From Myxococcales bacterium (lineage in GTDB: Bacteria; Myxococcota_A; Polyangia; Palsa-1104; JAEUJZ01), in the NCBI GenBank assembly GCA_016794505.1, contig JAEUJZ010000049.1, forward strand, positions 188,136-252,135: a stretch of 64,000 bases of DNA, written 5' to 3'. Under the pieces are notes generated by a model. It had not been told where the DNA came from. It did no database searches and saw only the letters and a list, made by a program, of their open reading frames with translations. The first letter of the stretch is position 1, and each line of letters begins with the position of its first letter. Made by a program: the position numbers and the translations under genes. Positions 46,221 through 57,823 of this stretch are shown piece after piece.

Positions 46221-46625
46221 GGCTTTGGGGCACCCTTTGTGGGGACGTGAGACGCAACCAAGGTGCGGAAGAATAACGGCACCGCGCGCGCTTTTGCGGA
46301 CGCGTTGTGATGAAGCGAGGGCGATGGCCCACGGGCGCCCATGGGCTGAGTCGCGGTGCGAGTGGGCGAACGCGGCGCGCGAACGCACGAAAAACGGCAC
46401 CGCGCTGGGACGGGACGCTTGGGCCCCGGCCAGCCGGGCTCGACGCGGCGAGGGCCTGGCTTAGCGATCTACGCGGCGTGGTGGTCGTGTACCGACCCCC
46501 CCCGGCAGGCGTGCCGTGTCCGTTGGCGCTGCGTTTGCAATGCAGGTTGGCGGACGAACGTCGCGTCGGTGTGGGTGTCAGTTGGCAAGCCGTACGAGCG
46601 CAGCCAAGCCAGCCGATGGGAAGGA
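46221..46625. other. Divergent intergenic region
   Basis: These 405 bp lie between the porin-like gene and a small secreted-protein gene. Long open frames cross it on both strands, but none has a plausible start or codon pattern. A C-run (46494-46503) is the only oddity. Promoters for both genes must lie here; no clear hexamers are seen. Confidence 0.4.
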
Positions 46626-47147
46626 ATGATGGACATGCAGATCCCCGATCGAAGACAACTTATCGCCTGTGCGCTTTTGTTCTGGGTTGCGGCGCTGGGT
46701 CGTGCCAGCAGCCTGCAGAGCCTACCGCATGCGTTGGCTCACGGACTGCGCGACCGGCTGCTCAACCTGCGGATCGATACGGCGCATGGGTCCTGGGATG
46801 TCGCCGGGAAAGGCCCGGCCGAGGCCGAGGGCACCACCGTCCGCATCGCGACGCTGAGCGGGCGCGCCGGGGCCCGTATCGAGGCGCTGCGCTTGGGGGC
46901 GCAGGCCCGGTTAAATGGCCGCATCGTCCATGAGCTTGCGCCCAGCCTGCGGGAAGACGGCGTGCTTGAGCTGCTGTTGCCCAAAGGCGAACGCGGCTTG
47001 CTTGAGATCAGCATTGCGGCGCTCAACAGCGCGGCCTGCGTCACGGCTGCAGCGAGTGATCTGCGGTGGCTGAGCGATGACGCTCCGCTCGACGTGATGG
47101 CGCTGGTCCTGCGCTTGACGCCGCTTAGCACGCCGCTTTGCAACTGA
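46626..47147 (+). CDS. Small secreted protein of unknown function
   Basis: Three in-frame ATGs occur at 46626, 46629 and 46635. GGAAGGA lies just upstream, and its best spacing is to 46635 (MQIPDRRQLIACALLFWVAA). The protein has about 170 residues with a signal peptide ending near ALGRASS. The mature part has a strand-rich region (TTVRIATLSGRAGARIEALR) and one or two cysteines. No family was recognised. It lies 163 bp upstream of the Ser/Thr kinase gene on the same strand and could be part of that regulatory group. Confidence 0.6.
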   Translation: MMDMQIPDRRQLIACALLFWVAALGRASSLQSLPHALAHGLRDRLLNLRIDTAHGSWDVAGKGPAEAEGTTVRIATLSGRAGARIEALRLGAQARLNGRIVHELAPSLREDGVLELLLPKGERGLLEISIAALNSAACVTAAASDLRWLSDDAPLDVMALVLRLTPLSTPLCN

Positions 47148-47310
47148 CAAAGAGCACCGACCGGACGCACCATGCCGCGTATGCCGCGATGGTGCCGTCG
47201 GTAGATGCAGAAATTTGCACGCCATGTCTGCTTCCGCGTCAGGTCGGAAACAGGCCTTGCGTATTTGTATTCGAGTCGTCGATCGCAACAGAGTGCAGTA
47301 GGTAGTCACG

Positions 47311-49449
<2,139 letters not shown>

Positions 49450-49478
49450 CCCGCAGTCCGTACACTGGAGAGATCAAA

Positions 49479-49697
49479 ATGCCCGCGTTGCCCAAGTCTC
49501 CGTCGTCGTCCAAGCCCTCGCCCGTTGCCGCTCGCAGCCCTGGCAGTGCCGCCATGCTGTCACCGTCGCCCGATGTCCGTGCTGCCACCGAGAGCGCCGA
49601 GCCATCCGAGCTACCGTGGCGCTTGGGGGACATCGTGAAGGACCCCACCCCCGTTCCCACCGGCCCGCGTCCCCCCAAGAACACCGGCACCAACTAG
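49479..49697 (+). CDS. Small Pro/Ser-rich protein downstream of kinase
   Basis: This 72-residue protein starts 29 bp after the kinase stop with GGAGAG upstream. It is low-complexity (PSSSKPSPVAARSPGSAAML) but ends in a distinct EPSELPWRLGDIVKDPTPVP segment. No signal peptide or domain is seen. The good ribosome site and the position in a likely operon support it as real. It could be a kinase substrate or regulator; that is speculation. Confidence 0.5.
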   Translation: MPALPKSPSSSKPSPVAARSPGSAAMLSPSPDVRAATESAEPSELPWRLGDIVKDPTPVPTGPRPPKNTGTN

Positions 49698-49795
49698 AAA
49701 CGCCGTGTTGCCGCGAAGCCGCGGACGCTCTGCGTGACAAACAACCAAGGCCTGTCCGGTGCGCCCGCGACAAGCTGGTTGATTCGCGCGTCCCT

Positions 49796-49969
49796 TTACT
49801 TGCGATCGCCACCTGCCGGCGCAGCGGTCTTGGTGTCGCTCTTCTTCTCGACGGGCTTGTCGCTTCTCTTCTCCTCTTTCTTGTCCGCCGGATCCGGTTC
49901 GGCTGCCTGTGCCACCGCTCCCACACCAACGGTTAGAAGGCTAGCCAACGCGATGAGCTTGGTACTCAT
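49796..49969 (-). CDS. Small secreted Lys/Glu-rich protein
   Basis: The start ATG at 49969 has AGGAGACC just upstream. The 57-residue protein has a signal peptide (MSTKLIALASLLTVGVGAVA) cleaved at QAA and a mature part of about 34 charged residues (ADKKEEKRSDKPVEKKSD). An earlier ATG at 50002 is less likely. It is convergent with the small protein at 49479 and lies next to the NtrC-type regulator gene. The function is unknown. Confidence 0.6.
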   Translation of the reverse strand: MSTKLIALASLLTVGVGAVAQAAEPDPADKKEEKRSDKPVEKKSDTKTAAPAGGDRK

Positions 49970-50051
49970 GGCGGTCTCCTTGTGTTGCTGTTGAAACGGC
50001 ACTCCTCGCGGCCCAGTGGGTGTTCCCGCGAAGGCCTGTCCAGGCGAGGCT

Positions 50052-51407
50052 CTAGGGATCGGCCAGCCAGTTGTAGAGCGTCTTCACATCGACCCCGAGC
50101 TTTTCGGCGGCGCGCCCGCGATGGCCGCCACACTGAGCCAGAACCCAGGCGGCATAGCGTCGCTGCACGACGCGAATGGGCAGAATCTCCCCGTCTAGAA
50201 TCGGTGCTCTCTCGCTGTCGGGCTGAAGCATCGTCGGTGGCAGATCTTCGACGGTGACCTCGGCGCGGCGAGCCAGGACCAGCGAGCGTTCGATGACGTG
50301 AGCTAGCTCGCGTACATTGCCAGGCCAGTGGTAGCTGACCAACCTCTGCATCGCTTCGGTCGAGAAGCGCTGCATCGGCGACTGCGGGTGACGCGACCGC
50401 TGCTCGCGGAGGAAGTGCTCAACAAGAAATGGGATGTCCTCGCGCCGGTTCCGCAGAGGCGGGAGCTGCAGAGAAACGACATCCAGACGATAGAACAGGT
50501 CCTCACGAAAGCCGCCGCTGCGCACGGCTTGGCGCAGATCGCGATGGGTGGCGGCGATGATGCGAACATCGACTCGGCTGACCTTGTCGGATCCGACCGG
50601 ACGCACCTTGCCCTCTTCGAGTACGTGCAAGAGCTTGGCCTGGATCGCAGGTGGCACGTCGCCGATCTCGTCGAGAAACAGCGTGCCACCGTCGGCTTGG
50701 CTGACCAGACCGCGGCGACTTCGCGCAGCGCCCGAGAACGCGCCTTTTTCATGACCGAACAGCTCGCTCTCAAGAAGGCTCTCGGGCAGCGCGGCGCAGT
50801 TGATCTCGACGAACGGACCGCTGGCGCGTCGGCTCTCGGCATGTACGACCCGCGCGCACAGCCCCTTGCCAGTGCCCGTTTCGCCGCCCAAGAGCAACGG
50901 GACATCGGATGTCGCGACGCGCTCAAGCGTGTCGAAGAGCGCTCGCATCGGTGCGCTGTGACCGACCAATGCACGGCGGCCGAAGCGCTCGCGCAGGGTC
51001 GTGCGCAGCGCGTCGGTCTCTTTGCGCAGGTGCGAGTCATCGATGGCTCGGCGCAAGAAAATGGCGAGCTCGTCGAGCTTGAACGGCTTGGTCAGATAGT
51101 GGTACGCGCCCTGGCGGATCGACTCGATGGCACTGTCGATGGCACCGTGCGCTGTCATGATCAACGTCGGCCGCTCTGGAGCCAGTCGCTTGGCCTGTGC
51201 CATCAGCGTCAGACCGTCCATTTCAGACATGCGCAGATCGGTGACCAGCGCGTCAAAGGGCTGCTCGGTGAGCAGTGTCAGAGCCTGCCTTCCCGACGAG
51301 GCAGGGACCGCCGAAAAGCCATAGTCCGAAAGACCGTCACATAGCGTGTGCGCCATCTCGGGCTCATCGTCAACAATGAGCACACGGGCACTCATTTCAT
51401 CGACCAT
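50052..51407 (-). CDS. NtrC-family sigma-54-dependent response regulator
   Basis: This 451-residue protein starts at 51407, where GAGGAGAG precedes ATG by eight bases, overlapping the kinase stop by 11 bp. The receiver domain has Asp13, Asp14, the phosphorylation site Asp57 ([13 protein letters not shown]) and Lys107. The AAA+ domain has Walker A GGETGTGK (174-181), the sigma-54 contact loop as GAFSGA (222-227, with Ser in place of the usual Thr), and Walker [13 protein letters not shown] Fis-type helix-turn-helix ends the protein ([17 protein letters not shown]). It activates sigma-54 promoters after phosphorylation by the partner kinase. Confidence 0.95.
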   Translation of the reverse strand: MVDEMSARVLIVDDEPEMAHTLCDGLSDYGFSAVPASSGRQALTLLTEQPFDALVTDLRMSEMDGLTLMAQAKRLAPERPTLIMTAHGAIDSAIESIRQGAYHYLTKPFKLDELAIFLRRAIDDSHLRKETDALRTTLRERFGRRALVGHSAPMRALFDTLERVATSDVPLLLGGETGTGKGLCARVVHAESRRASGPFVEINCAALPESLLESELFGHEKGAFSGAARSRRGLVSQADGGTLFLDEIGDVPPAIQAKLLHVLEEGKVRPVGSDKVSRVDVRIIAATHRDLRQAVRSGGFREDLFYRLDVVSLQLPPLRNRREDIPFLVEHFLREQRSRHPQSPMQRFSTEAMQRLVSYHWPGNVRELAHVIERSLVLARRAEVTVEDLPPTMLQPDSERAPILDGEILPIRVVQRRYAAWVLAQCGGHRGRAAEKLGVDVKTLYNWLADP

Positions 51408-52824
51408 GGGATGCGCTCTCCTCGGCTTGTGGCAGCACGATCTCGGCACAAGTGCCGCCGTGTGGCAGCGGGCCGATACGAAGCGTGCCACGGTGGCTTT
51501 TTACAATCTCGTGCGTCACGGCCAAGCCCAGCCCGCTTCCTTTTCCGGCGGGTTTGGTGGTGAAAAATGGCTCCATCGCACGGGCCGCGGCCTCGGCCGA
51601 GATGCCTGACCCATCGTCGGTGACGCGGAAGGATACCTGCGCATCCTTGGCTTGGACCTGCAGCGTCACGTGGCCACGACTGGCGCACGCATCGCAGGCG
51701 TTCAGAAGCAGGTTCACCAGCGCTTGTTCGAGCAGCCGCTGATCACCGCGCAAGAGCCGGCCGAGCGCGCTCTGGGACACATCCAACCGCAGCAGCGTGC
51801 CGGTTTCAGCGAAGCGATGGCGCACCAAGGACATGGCACCTTGGCAGACATCGACCGGCGACAAGCGATCCGCGATTGGGGCTTGATCGCGCACCAGCGC
51901 CAAGATGCCGCGAATCACCTGTTCCATGCGCGCCGCTTGTTCCTGGATCACGTGTATGCCGTGCGCGGCTCGCTCATCTGCCGCCAGACGTACGCACAGC
52001 TGCTCGGCACGCGCCACGATGATGCCAAGTGGAGTCGATAGCTCGTGCGTGATGCCCATGGCCAGCGTGCCCAGCGTCGCTGCGCGGCTGGCTCGCTCTA
52101 GATCGGCTTCGCAGCGACGGTGTGCTTCCTCTACGGCAAGCTGCTGCTGCGTGCGCAGCTCTTGCCGTTGCCAGTGCAGGGCGACGCCGCCGAGTGCCAG
52201 GACGGCGCCGGCTGCCACCAGCACCGATAACAAGGCGCGCAGACTGGCGGCTTTTTCGCGGTCGCGAGCGCGCAGTGCCGTGGCCACCGATGCGATGTAC
52301 ACCCGCTGCCCCGAGGGCATGGTGAAGTGAGCCAGTCCCGCCATGGCGGCACGGTGCGGCAGATCCAGCTTTGCGGCGTGATCGCGATACAGCCGTGCAT
52401 AGGCCTGTCCCGAGGCGATGGCCTCATCCAGCAGCGTGTCGGGCACCGCCCGCCCGCGCAGATCCGAAAAGCCGATCGCACCGGGCAGCCGCAGCAGCGT
52501 GATCGATGTGCCCATCTGATCCAGAGCGTGCAGATCGGCGAGCACCTGCTGCCAGGCTTCCGAGGACGGCGTGATGCCGCTTCGTACCTGAGTCTGCAGG
52601 TGATTGGCCAAGCTGCGCGCCAGGTGAGCCTGGTGCTGACCGAAGTCCTCCATCGACTCTGCATTGCGTCGCTGCACATCCCATAGAGACAGGCCGGCGA
52701 TGGCGCAGAGCGATGCCAGCATGCCCAGGACCAAGAGAGCGGAGCGCGAGCGCGGCCAGCTATCTGCCCATCCGTGCTGATCAGCCATGCGTGAGCTCAG
52801 GTAGACCCAAGGGATTTCGTCCAT
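51397..52824 (-). CDS. Sensor histidine kinase paired with NtrC-type regulator
   Basis: This 475-residue membrane kinase has two helices (about 28-48 and 196-216) flanking a periplasmic sensor domain of about 145 residues. After a linker come HisKA with His260 (GITHELSTPLG) and a HATPase domain (NLLLNACDAC, TDDGSGIS, GKGSGLGLAVTHEIV). It autophosphorylates and passes phosphate to the regulator encoded downstream. An internal ATG at 52788 (MADQHGWADSW) may be the true start. The divergent TolC gene and the inverted repeats between them suggest that this pair controls efflux. Confidence 0.92.
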   Translation of the reverse strand: MDEIPWVYLSSRMADQHGWADSWPRSRSALLVLGMLASLCAIAGLSLWDVQRRNAESMEDFGQHQAHLARSLANHLQTQVRSGITPSSEAWQQVLADLHALDQMGTSITLLRLPGAIGFSDLRGRAVPDTLLDEAIASGQAYARLYRDHAAKLDLPHRAAMAGLAHFTMPSGQRVYIASVATALRARDREKAASLRALLSVLVAAGAVLALGGVALHWQRQELRTQQQLAVEEAHRRCEADLERASRAATLGTLAMGITHELSTPLGIIVARAEQLCVRLAADERAAHGIHVIQEQAARMEQVIRGILALVRDQAPIADRLSPVDVCQGAMSLVRHRFAETGTLLRLDVSQSALGRLLRGDQRLLEQALVNLLLNACDACASRGHVTLQVQAKDAQVSFRVTDDGSGISAEAAARAMEPFFTTKPAGKGSGLGLAVTHEIVKSHRGTLRIGPLPHGGTCAEIVLPQAEESASHGR

Positions 52825-53137
52825 GCTTGGCGTCAGGCCACAGCAAGCGCCAAGCCAGCTTGAATGGGACCGCTCTCGTCGATGAAGGGCTCATCTGGCC
52901 GCGACCATAAAGAAAAAATTCCGCTCAGTCGGGATTATTTCCCGAATAACGGCCTTCTACGGGACGCGGGCGCTCTATCGACAACGAACCAGGCAACGAT
53001 GGGCGGAGGGGGAAACAGGGAAAAATTCCCGCGGCGGAGCGTCTAGCTGACGGCTCTGCTCGGGCGAGCTTGGCCCTGACTCCGTCGCCCACGGTGCTCG
53101 CGGCGGGCTGGCACATGCGATGCAATGCCCAGCGAGA
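52825..53137. promoter_or_regulatory. Divergent region between sensor kinase and TolC genes
   Basis: This 313-bp gap holds no gene. It has two short inverted repeats: TCGGGA-ttatt-TCCCGA (52929-52945) and GGGAA-aaa-TTCCC (53018-53030). A shared AAAAATTCC(C)GC string occurs near 52915 and 53022. These are candidate binding sites for the adjacent response regulator. No clear sigma-54 (GG-N10-GC) promoter could be assigned. Confidence 0.4.
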
Positions 53138-54583
53138 ATGCGAGGCAAGCTTCCCATCTCGTCTGCGTTGGCCATCCTTGAACTGGCAGGCTTGTTTGTT
53201 CCCAACGTCCTGTGGGCCGAGGCTTCGCCTGCGATCGAGGTCCGCGCACCAGCGGAACCTCCGGCTCTTCCTGCGATGACGCTGGTCGATGCTCTGGCCT
53301 ATGCGCGAGCGAACCAGCCATCCTTGAAGGCCGCCCAGGCGCGTATCGAAGTGGCGAAGCGCGCGGCCTGGGGGGTGCGCTCGGAGTGGCTGCCGCAGGT
53401 CGGGGCGGGGGCCCAGCTTTTTTACGGCACGATGAACAACAGCACGGCCATGTTTCTGGGGATGCGCACTGTGGATATTCCGCGCATCGGTGGCAGTCGC
53501 AGCGACGGAAGCTGGGGCGATGCCTATCCGTCGACCGTGGTCGCGCTGGGTCTGCGTCAGAACATCTATGACTTCGGTCGACTGGCCGCTTTGGCCATGG
53601 CGGGCGATGCCGAGGTGGCGGCCAGCGCGCACCGCCTGCGGCTGGAGTCGCTGGACGTTGCGCTGACGGTGGAGTCGACGTTCTATGGCGTGCTTGCTGC
53701 AAAGGCGGTTGAGCGAGCGGCTGAGGATGCGTACAAGCGAGCGGTGCTGCGGCGCGACATGGTGAAGGCCAGCGTCGATCGCGGCCTGCGTCCGACCATC
53801 GATCTGACGCGAGCCGAAGCGGATCTGACTCGCTTCTTCGTCGGGTGCATGCGGGCGCGCGGCGGCATTGAAGCAGCTCAGGCACTGTGGGCTGCCGCGG
53901 TTGGTGTGCCGGATCCGCTGCTTGATACCCTCGTCGGCCGCGAGGGCAGCGAGGAGAACCTCGATGCGGCACAGGCGCCACTGCCCACGTTGGGCGAGGC
54001 CTTTGAGCAAGCGCTGAGTCGGGACCCCAGTGTGCGCCTGGCACTTTCGCGCCTGGCTGCACAGCAGGCTCTGACTCGTGCCACCGTGCGGCAATGGGCT
54101 CCGAGCCTATCGCTGACCGCCGGGGTGAATGGTCGCGCCGGAGGTGCCCCGCAGTCGAGCGGCCCATCGGGGCAGTCGGGCTGGCTGCCCGCCACGCCGA
54201 ACTGGGACCTGGGGCTGATCTTGCAGGTGCCGATCTTCGACGGCGTGCTTCTGGCGCGGCAGAGGCAGAGTCAGGCGCAAGAAGACGTGCTGCGGCACGA
54301 GGTCGATGCAGCACGACGTCGCCTCCTTGCCGATATACAGCGCGCGTATACCGCGTTTCGCGTGGCTGAGTCGGCACTGCCAGCGCTGCGCACGTCGGCG
54401 CTGGCTGCGCAGAAGAACTATGAGCAAGCCAGCACCCGATTCCGCGCTGACCTGGGCTCCAGCGTCGAGCTAGCTGGTGCCGAGACCTTGCTCACGGATG
54501 CCGAGATTCAGCTTGCTATCGGGCGCTTTGACGTGTCGCGCGCCCGCGCAGCACTTCACCGCAGCATCGCGCTGGGCCTTTAG
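53138..54583 (+). CDS. TolC-family outer membrane efflux protein
   Basis: The start at 53138 (MRGKLPISSALAILELAGLF) gives 481 residues with a signal peptide ending near VLWAEA; ATG at 53120 is an alternative. The two-fold repeated outer-membrane-efflux fold is clear: LVDALAYARANQPSLKAAQA and TLGEAFEQALSRDPSVRLAL start each half. The conserved ALGLRQNIYDFGR and GLILQVPIFDGV strands are present. Long coiled-coil helices form the periplasmic tunnel. It should join an inner-membrane pump and adaptor, but only a short, perhaps decayed, adaptor-like gene follows. It is divergent from the two-component pair. Confidence 0.9.
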   Translation: MRGKLPISSALAILELAGLFVPNVLWAEASPAIEVRAPAEPPALPAMTLVDALAYARANQPSLKAAQARIEVAKRAAWGVRSEWLPQVGAGAQLFYGTMNNSTAMFLGMRTVDIPRIGGSRSDGSWGDAYPSTVVALGLRQNIYDFGRLAALAMAGDAEVAASAHRLRLESLDVALTVESTFYGVLAAKAVERAAEDAYKRAVLRRDMVKASVDRGLRPTIDLTRAEADLTRFFVGCMRARGGIEAAQALWAAAVGVPDPLLDTLVGREGSEENLDAAQAPLPTLGEAFEQALSRDPSVRLALSRLAAQQALTRATVRQWAPSLSLTAGVNGRAGGAPQSSGPSGQSGWLPATPNWDLGLILQVPIFDGVLLARQRQSQAQEDVLRHEVDAARRRLLADIQRAYTAFRVAESALPALRTSALAAQKNYEQASTRFRADLGSSVELAGAETLLTDAEIQLAIGRFDVSRARAALHRSIALGL

Positions 54584-54615
54584 GCCGGCCTGCCCCGCCC
54601 CGATCGAGGTCTTCC

Positions 54616-54879
54616 TTGCGCGAGAATCCCGCTTCCAGCGCCGCGTCCGATCCACAGCCTGAAGAGCCTGCCTCAGCGTCGCACGCACATCGGGGAGCGA
54701 GCGCAGAGTCACGCATCATTCCTGTTGCGATCGCAGGAAGCGTTGTCCTGTTCAGCGTGACAACCGGTGTCCTGTTCTTGCGGGCACGGTCGCAAGAAAA
54801 TCACAGCGCGCTTGCGGAAACGCCTGGCCGCTTGTCAGGGTTGTTGCAGGGGGGCTCTGTGTCACCCAACGGGTCATAA
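54616..54879 (+). CDS. Short membrane-anchored protein, possible truncated efflux adaptor
   Basis: This 87-residue frame begins with TTG at 54616, 33 bp after the TolC gene, with GAGG upstream. A hydrophilic N-terminus precedes one membrane helix (IIPVAIAGSVVLFSVTTGVL) and about 35 more residues. Its position and topology match the start of an HlyD/RND membrane-fusion adaptor, which normally has 300 or more residues. The frame ends where AT-rich sequence and a DUF2490-like remnant begin. It is therefore probably a truncated gene. Confidence 0.4.
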   Translation: MRENPASSAASDPQPEEPASASHAHRGASAESRIIPVAIAGSVVLFSVTTGVLFLRARSQENHSALAETPGRLSGLLQGGSVSPNGS

Positions 54880-55308
54880 TTATGAAAATAAAAAGGAACC
54901 AGCAATACCGGGATAAGCCACTTAGCACGCGTTGCGCGTGCAGCCGTTCGTCTTCGAAGGGGTCTTTTTCGACGGGCGCGAGGGCCTGAAGCAGAACCGC
55001 GTGGGCGTCGGTCTCCGTGCGGGTGCGGCGCAACCTGCGCATACAAGTGGGCTATCTGTGGCGACTGCGCAAGACCAACCCCAGCGACTTCACCCACGAC
55101 CAACCGCTGCGCCAGGCGTTCACCCTGGACCCGTCGTTTGAAGGCGCCGGGTCGCACCATGTCGGCAGCAGCTAAGCTTTAATTCGCTGTATTCCCGCAT
55201 AATGGTGTTCTTCCTGGTCCGCTTCTATTGCTATCTGCTTTGGTATTTGTATCAATCCGTTGGCCAGGAGACGGAAACGCCGCGCTGCGTGGATGACTTC
55301 TCGGGCGC
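54880..55308. other. Decayed intergenic region after the TolC gene
   Basis: This 429-bp stretch holds an AT-rich junction (54880-54930), the DUF2490-like remnant, and an AT-rich tail (55177-55270). In the tail a 36-codon frame (MVFFLVRFYCYLLWYLYQSV, from 55202) is not convincing. No insertion-sequence ends or transposase fragments are seen. Confidence 0.4.
54932..55176 (+). pseudogene. Frameshifted C-terminal remnant of a DUF2490-like outer membrane protein
   Basis: From 54932 the sequence reads RVQPFVFEGVFFDGREGLKQ and NRVGVGLR. A one-base shift near 55017 then continues RRNLRIQVGYLWRLRKTNPS and DFTHDQPLRQAF up to TAA at 55174-55176. The joined reading looks like the C-terminal part of a DUF2490-type barrel. 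No N-terminal part or start is present upstream. It is best read as a decayed gene fragment. Confidence 0.5.
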
Positions 55309-57693
55309 CTAGATGCTGCCGGGGGGAGGGGAGGGCGCGGACGGGCGGGGCTTGCTTCCGGGGGATGGACGAGTGACTTGCGGCGTGGTGGGGGCGCCTT
55401 TTAGGCGCAGGTACTCGCGGGCCATCTCGTGCTCGAAATAGCCGAGCATCTGCGTCGCGACGACACGGCGAAAGTGGTCAAAAGCGCCGTCCTTGTCGCC
55501 GGATCGCAGGCGCTCAAGGCCGATGTAAAAGTGGGCCTCGGCTTGGCGGCCCGTCGTATCGGCGTGCTGCAAAAGGACCTGGCTGGTGATCGCTCCCGTC
55601 GACCACCGCGCCAAGTCCGCGTGCCACTTGCCGCCTTGCACGCCGCGCAAGACGCCGAGCGCCAAGGGATCCGGGGCCTGCCCAGCGCGCAGCAAAAGAT
55701 CGTTCACCCACAGCGAGCAGTACACTTTCATGTTTTCCGGCAGACGCACGGACAGGGCGCGGTGGTACATGCTGACCACTTCGTCTAGCTCGCCGCGCGG
55801 GACGAGGAACGCCAGGATGTCGACGAAGGCCTGGCCGGGCGCCTTGCTGTCGGGATCGCCGCGGCCCAGATCGGCGGCGCGGCGAAAGGCGGCAAGCGCC
55901 TGCTCGCGGTCGCCGTGCTGGTAGTGCAGCTTGCCGCGCTCGACCTCGGCCTCGGTCGCGCGATCGCCGCTTACGTTGCCGCCATCGAGCAGGTTGGCAA
56001 ACTGGCGCAGCGCCTGCTGGCGTAGCTCACGTGCCTTGGCTGCTCCGTCGGGTTGGGCGTCCAAGGCTTCCGCGATCAGGCGGCTCAGGCGCGCGGCGTA
56101 CAACAGCTTGACCTGGGGATCGCTGGTGGCGTTGGCCAAGAACACCGCCCGCGCCCGTTCCAGCGTGACAGCGGCCAGGGCGGCATCTCCGCGACGAAGC
56201 TGCAGCACGCCGAGCTGTTCCAAGGCGATCGCATTGGGCTCGACGGTGTTCGAGCGTTCAAGGAAGCGCACCGCATCGGCGAGCCGCCCGGCGTTGTAGT
56301 AGCCACGCCCGACCTCGGCCAGAGCGAGGGCGATGCCCGTCGTCGGGGGCCGCTCGGGGAACTGCTTCTGCATGCTGTCGTAGAACGCTTCGATGGTGCG
56401 CAGCGCCGACTCCAGCTCGCCTGTGCGCTCTTCGACCAACAGGTCGCCCAGGCGATCGAGGTACAGGCGGCCCACCATTTCCCAGATCGGCCGCTCTTTG
56501 GGGGCTAGGGTCCGCGCCCGCTCGAAGGCCTGCAGGGCCAGCACCTTGCGTTCCAGGCCAATCGCCAGCTCTCCGACGCAGAGCTGAGCGGGCAGGAGCG
56601 CAGGCGAGCGCGCTGCAACATCGCGACAGATCTGCAGACTGACCTCGGCGTCTTCGGGATTCTGGGCCAGGCTGGTGGCGAGCTTGACCGCGGGCAAGAG
56701 CCGCTCGCCTTCATCGCCTGGACCGGCGGGCGTGGCCAGGGTCTCTTCGAGCGTGGAAAGCAGCCGCGCCTCCTCGCCGGACAGGCGCGCCACCTGCCGC
56801 AGGCTCTGCAGCGCGCTCACGGCTTCTTGGGCCAAAGACGCCCGCAGATAGGCACGAGCCATCTTGAAGGCCGGGCTGTTGGTGAGCCCCTTGCGCCGCA
56901 GCGTCGCCGACAGCGACTGCAAAAAGTCCTTGGGCGACTTTTTGCCACCGGTCGCCAGCAAGACCGCCTCGCTGCGATACAGGGGAATCAGCTCGTCCCG
57001 GACGACGCGCGCTGGCCAGGCGCGATAGGCCTGCTCTAGATCGCTGTCCAGCGTCGGGGGCGGCGACGACAGAAGATCGGGCAGCGAGCCTCCGCGCATG
57101 CGCATCAAGTTGCGCATGCCATCGTCGGATCCAGCCAGCCACGCGCGGATCTGCTCCAGGCGCTTCTGCAGGGTCTGGTCCTCGGGCGAAAGCGTGCGCT
57201 GGACCATCAGCAACAACACGACCTGTGGATGCGCCCCGCGCTTGCTGAACTGTCGATCGAGCTTCTGAGCCAGGGGCAGAAGGCTCTTGGCGTCGGCGGG
57301 TGCGGCGCCCTGTAGCTCAGCGGCCTCGAACAGGCGCACCGCCGTCGAAAACAGCGCGATCGCATCCTCGGCTTGGCCCTGCTCGGAAAGGGCGCTGGCC
57401 GTGGCGACGTAATAGCGCAGAAGCTGCTCGCGAAGCTGGACCCAGCGCGGCTCGCCAAACGCAATGCCATCGAGTTCGACCCGCGCTCGCTCGGCCTCTT
57501 CCTCGCCGGACAAGGCCGGCAGAGGCGGCAGGACCTGACGCGGCGCAGGGCTCGTCGGTGATGGGCTGGCGGGTCGTTCGGGTGTCGGGCGGCTCTGCGG
57601 AGGGGCCGGCGAGTGGGCACAGGCCCCCAAAAAAAGAGTCCCGGCGCAAAGCAAGCGAGCACAAAGCGGACCGACGCGGCGAGAGATGCGCAT
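55309..57693 (-). CDS. Large TPR-repeat lipoprotein
   Basis: The start ATG at 57693 gives 794 residues with a lipobox LFLGAC (Cys25). A Pro/Ser-rich linker is followed by an almost wholly helical body with many TPR-like units, for example LALAEVGRGYYNAGRLADAV, RFLERSNTVEPNAIALEQLG and YQHGDREQALAAFRRAADLG. Such proteins act as envelope protein-binding scaffolds. The C-terminus is Pro-rich. It stands alone on the minus strand. The partner is unknown; the general plan is like outer-membrane TPR lipoproteins of gliding bacteria. Confidence 0.78.
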   Translation of the reverse strand: MRISRRVGPLCARLLCAGTLFLGACAHSPAPPQSRPTPERPASPSPTSPAPRQVLPPLPALSGEEEAERARVELDGIAFGEPRWVQLREQLLRYYVATASALSEQGQAEDAIALFSTAVRLFEAAELQGAAPADAKSLLPLAQKLDRQFSKRGAHPQVVLLLMVQRTLSPEDQTLQKRLEQIRAWLAGSDDGMRNLMRMRGGSLPDLLSSPPPTLDSDLEQAYRAWPARVVRDELIPLYRSEAVLLATGGKKSPKDFLQSLSATLRRKGLTNSPAFKMARAYLRASLAQEAVSALQSLRQVARLSGEEARLLSTLEETLATPAGPGDEGERLLPAVKLATSLAQNPEDAEVSLQICRDVAARSPALLPAQLCVGELAIGLERKVLALQAFERARTLAPKERPIWEMVGRLYLDRLGDLLVEERTGELESALRTIEAFYDSMQKQFPERPPTTGIALALAEVGRGYYNAGRLADAVRFLERSNTVEPNAIALEQLGVLQLRRGDAALAAVTLERARAVFLANATSDPQVKLLYAARLSRLIAEALDAQPDGAAKARELRQQALRQFANLLDGGNVSGDRATEAEVERGKLHYQHGDREQALAAFRRAADLGRGDPDSKAPGQAFVDILAFLVPRGELDEVVSMYHRALSVRLPENMKVYCSLWVNDLLLRAGQAPDPLALGVLRGVQGGKWHADLARWSTGAITSQVLLQHADTTGRQAEAHFYIGLERLRSGDKDGAFDHFRRVVATQMLGYFEHEMAREYLRLKGAPTTPQVTRPSPGSKPRPSAPSPPPGSI

Positions 57694-57823
57694 GCGATGG
57701 TCCATGGTATCGCTAGAGCCGCAGAAGTCCCAAGCTGGAAGCGCGAAGACCGCGCTTTGCTTGACGCCGCGGCGCCGGCTGGCCGGGAGCGTCGCGTCGA
57801 GTGGCCACCAGGCGACCCACGCG

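Noticed and set aside
55202..55312. 36-codon hydrophobic frame (MVFFLVRFYCYLLWYLYQSV)
   Set aside because: No ribosome site, no relatives recognised, and it overlaps the end of the TPR lipoprotein gene; probably chance in AT-rich decayed sequence.
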